From Combretum micranthum (lineage: Eukaryota; Streptophyta; Magnoliopsida; Myrtales; Combretaceae), in assembly GCA_024138025.1 (NCBI GenBank), contig JAMXBD010000364.1, positions 558,001 through 622,000 on the forward strand: a stretch of DNA of 64,000 nt, written 5' to 3'. A program made the translations under genes and the position numbers. Shown piece after piece: positions 60,158-64,000 of the stretch (its first letter is position 1; every line of letters starts with the position of its first letter). The notes under the pieces are model-generated. The model saw only the letters and a list, made by a program, of their open reading frames with translations. It was not told where the DNA came from and did not search any database.

Positions 60158-63100
60158 TATTTTTGTAATTTTTTTCCTATGATGATAGATCCGTGTTTCA
60201 CCCAATATTCAAAAGATAAAAATAAGTCCTCCATTGTTAAGAATTACGATTTCACTTTCAATAGAAGTTTTATAAATCTAACCAAATATACTTTCAAGTA
60301 TATTTATTATTTATCTTGCCCTACTTACGAAAAAATTGTTTAAACAATGTCTTTTATTTTTATTTATCTATTTTTCAATTTTCATTTCTTTTTGTCCCAT
60401 TTCCTCTTTTTTTTTTTTTTAATTATTATAAAGGACTTGGCCTGCACCTATTTGATCCCTTGGTAGATCAAAGCCTGCCTACACAAGTTAGGTCCTAAAT
60501 CCACCCCATCGGTCCACATGGTTGGACCCGGCCCGTCCCTGTCCTTATCCCTAAGCACAACCTAAAATCCTTCCCCGAGCATAGCAAACGGCAATTCCAA
60601 TCCCTAGTAGACAAGTCCTTCTCTTTGGCCGCAATCGATACAATTTATGCTTGCATTGTAAACTGAAACGAAATTTGAATTTTTAAAGGGCCGGAGGTGG
60701 GCAAGGAGCGTCGAAGCATAATGTAGGCGGGTTCTTCAAGGCTCACCACTACCCAACAATGCACATGAGTTAAATCAATGCCGAGCGGTCTCCGGAGAAA
60801 AGTTGCTCTAATTTCAATGCCAACCTAATGAATGAAGTCAACTTAGATTTTATACAAAGACCAAGTCGTTTTAAAAAACGAAATGGAAACAAAGGGTATC
60901 TTAAGAAGCTATAACAAGGGTCGGTAAGGTTAAAATAGAGGGACATCATTACATGATGATGATCCTTTGCGTCCACGACGCTCATGATCTTACTTTACTA
61001 ATTATTATTTTCTTAGTTTGAACGAAACGCTGACTAATCCACTATGACCTTGTCGTAACTCATGTCTAAGGAAGTGTCTAACCACTAATATCTAATTAGA
61101 GAACTTCGTATAAGTGTTTTAGACCAGCTTGTGAAGTCACCAAGTAAATAAACTTTACATTTGTTTTTTTGCGGTTACCTTTTTCGTTTATTTTCTTAAG
61201 GGTGTAAGAGTAAATCAGTATTAGATTAATTACTAAAAATTTCTTTTTTGAAAGGGTCAAGCTCTCAACCAATATGAAACTTCTTAAAAGTACACTAAGC
61301 GTCCAAAAAAACAAGGGATAATTTCACTTTTGCTGAATTCATAATGGTGATTTTTCACTTCATCTATTTCATATCACAAGTGTAAGAGGGGGAAATTGAG
61401 TCTCATATATTAAAATGAGAGATGAGCATGCATACCATTTGAATATAGATGCTTTGAAGCTAAAAAATAACTAAAAAAGAGTTTAATAGTATTGTAATCT
61501 AGTTCTATTACTATGAATATTTTAAATAGGATATACCGGTTTTGAATCTTGATTGTTATAATTAAAAATAAAAAGCAGGAAGAGGGAAATAAAATATATT
61601 ACAAACGTACAGTTACAATATTTGTATATTTATTTACTGACCCTCAAAAGATGGGGCTAGACTTTATCACCTTCCCTAGAAAGCAAAATTGTCTCCATTA
61701 GTATCACTAAGAAGCTTCCAAAAATAGTCTGCCTAGGTTGTGGGTCATGTATTGGCGATTTTTAAGATCAAGAAATAAATAGCTAAATATTAAAGCCTAA
61801 AGCTTTGGGGGCGATTTGCAATTTATTTAAAAATGTTAACGTTATTTTTATTCATCTAATTAGAATAATCCGTATTCTATTGCCATGAAAATAATAATGT
61901 CAGGGGCTGTAAAAAGGTTTTAGATGATCATTATTCTTTTTTTTTTTTGTATTTTACTTAATTAACTAGAATTGTTATCATTTTTTTGTTTGTCAAATTT
62001 AATTTGGGATATGAAATTTGAAGTATTCAATTTAATCTCTTATTAAATTCTTTATCACTATTTTTACTACTTTACTAGCACCATATGTTCTACTTTATGA
62101 CATGAAAGGGTAACCTATTAGTCATAGATGGTGTTAAGGAAAGTGGTGGAAATTTAATGATATGGTGCATCTTCTATGTTTGCAAACAGACTAAATGATG
62201 TTAAAAAGATAGTAAAAATAACCATAAAAAGTTTAATTAATTATTAAATTGCCTAATTTAAAGTTTAGATATAAATAGAATTTTTGTGCAAAGTGTAAGT
62301 ATCAAATTTTAGATTTACTCATAAGAAAATAGAAAAGACAAACTTGACCTTAATTCTTTTTATTTAAAATTGCTTGAAGTGTTTTGATAATTGAAATAGA
62401 ATAGAGGACATGATTGAAGTTTGACACTTAAAGTTGTACGAAGAGTTTAGAAATTACATGAGGTACTCATTTTTTTTAATTAAGTATTTGAATTTCATTA
62501 TTTTATTTGTAGACCTATGACTCTATTTTATAATGTTCTCAATTTTAAGACTTTTGATTTTGAGTTTTAAAATGGAATATTAGTTTTATGTGTTGTACAT
62601 TATATTGAGCAACAAAGAGCAACATTTTGTAATAAGATAAATTACACAAGAATTAACATTTTGAGGTAAATTCAAATAAGGTATTAATGCTTAAATGATT
62701 TAAACAAGGAGCAACGTCATATAAAATGGCTAAAAATAAGGTATTAATATTTTCAGTGGTTAAAAAATAATCAATGTTTTAAGTGAGTGATAAATAAATA
62801 CAAAAAAAGTACCCTTTCTTTGTAGTAGTTTATATATGTGGCTAGTTTGAATCTGGTAGGGATAAATATAAAAGATCACTACACTAGACTCGTGTGTGTG
62901 TTGCACCTGTAAAATAAAACACGATTAATGGTGCATAGGGGCTGGACCAGACATGACCACTCTAGTACTTAAGTTACAAACATGTTGGTATAAGGGTGTG
63001 TATAAGTATGAGAGAGAGAGTCTAGGTAATATTACCTCTCCTATGGAATAGGTAGAGATGCTTATAATGGGAGAGATTCTTAGTAGTTAAGTGTGTTGTG

Positions 63101-64000
63101 ATATCATAGGCAAGTGGATGATTAACGACAATTGCTATGGATGTGGGATAAGTGCTTGAGTGGAGGAAACGTGCCCAGTGACCCAGTGTTTGGTGCCGTC
63201 TAGATGCAACAATAGGCAATTGGTTCCCTAAGCTAAAAGGACTGGCGTTTTAATGAGGCTCTAGGTCATGTCAAGATAAGTTAGGCTTAGGCTTAATAGG
63301 CCAACTCATGTGACTAATAAGTTGGATTGGACTTGAGAGGCTTGTGATCCATCTTCAATAATATATAACGCTGATTTCTAATTTTAACAACTTAATATGT
63401 TAATACCTTATTTATACCACATCATATAAAGTTGATCACATTTTTAACCAATTAAAAAGTTGGTACCTTCTTTGAATTTATGCTTATATATTGATACCTT
63501 GTAGTATAATTTACGCTTTGTAATATTGAAGGGCTAGAAGGAAATATGCAAAATTAGTTTGAAAAGTAAGGTGAACATATCTATTGGAAGTTAGTACCCA
63601 TAATGTTTTTCGCTTTTTATACACATATATGTGATTATAATATATTTATTATATATTTTTAACTTAAAATCTTGCATTGAACTATACTTGCAAAAATAAT
63701 AGTTCTTAGATGTAATTCTATATGATGAAATGTAATGAAATCAATTAATTGGTTTGAAAATGAATTAATTCAAACCCAATCACTTTTGAAGCAATTCGAG
63801 AATAGGGGTATATATTGAATCATTTTAAATATGATTCAATTGACTCATCCCCAAACTAAATTGAACTTAAATATGAATTGCTTTAGTTTCAATAACATCC
63901 ATTCATTCATAAAAATGTCAATTATAAGATTTTGTTAATTTGAAGATCTACCATATGTAACACTTTTCACAAGTTTAGAAATAAATCATGAAATAGATAG
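60158..64000. other. Intergenic DNA, no gene recognised
   Basis: AT-rich throughout except 60440-60750, which has GC-rich words (GGACCCGGCCCGTCCC, GGGCCGGAGGTGGGC) but no persuasive reading frame. No RNA gene, LTR pair or long inverted repeat seen. Confidence 0.5.

Overview
The window is nuclear DNA of a flowering plant, most likely a eudicot. It is AT-rich, has plant-type genes (a PORR-domain organelle RNA-binding protein and tau-class glutathione S-transferases with the usual single intron), and is filled by plant transposable elements. Bacterial signals such as operons, ribosome binding sites and CRISPR arrays are absent. The species cannot be named from the sequence.

Layout. 1-0.7 kb: 3' end of a PORR gene. 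0.7-9.9 kb: sparse DNA with microsatellites, a 345-bp MITE-like element, a MULE-like inverted-repeat segment (6358-7410) and a tandem repeat near 9 kb. 10-32 kb: a tandem array of a tau GST unit. Copy 1 (11007-12154) is a clear pseudogene, copy 2 (29198-30405) is intact except for one base missing near its 3' end, and a third unit (31388-32240) keeps only the 5' flank. The copies are separated and interrupted by a decayed Ty1/copia element (16639 to about 24.5 kb) and by three solo LTRs. 34.6-59.4 kb: a deeply nested transposon block. 59.4-64 kb: AT-rich DNA with one MITE and no recognised gene.

The dominant feature is one family of long solo LTRs (about 3.5-3.7 kb each, TGTAAACC at the 5' end, GGGGCGTGACA at the 3' end). 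I can place seven copies: LTR1 12846-16566 and LTR2 19884-23405 on the minus strand; LTR3 25039-28549, LTR4 34639-36862 (5'-truncated), LTR5 (split: 36863-38222, 53570-54596, 58335-58988), LTR6 54597-58334 and LTR7 40183-44942 on the plus strand. LTR1, 2, 3 and 7 have perfect 5-bp target duplications (atagg, aaaag, ttgac, gaaag). No copy has an internal region, so each looks like the product of LTR-LTR recombination. All carry a TATA box 0.7-0.9 kb from the 5' end, a C-rich tract before it, a strongly conserved block, a copy-specific minisatellite and a conserved hairpin.

The nested block reads, from outside in: hAT remnant (58989-59404) > LTR5 > a 10.6-kb Sirevirus (Ty1/copia, 38223-53569, minus strand, LTRs 1686 and 1688 bp, TSD ccgaa) > LTR7 > a 1.28-kb solo LTR of a probable Ty3/gypsy element (40437-41719). 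LTR6 is a separate insertion in LTR5. The Sirevirus retains gag, protease, integrase, reverse transcriptase, RNase H, an env-like ORF, a tRNA-Met primer site and multiple polypurine tracts, but several frames are broken.

The paralogous GST units provide the empty sites for LTR1 and LTR3, which independently supports the element boundaries.
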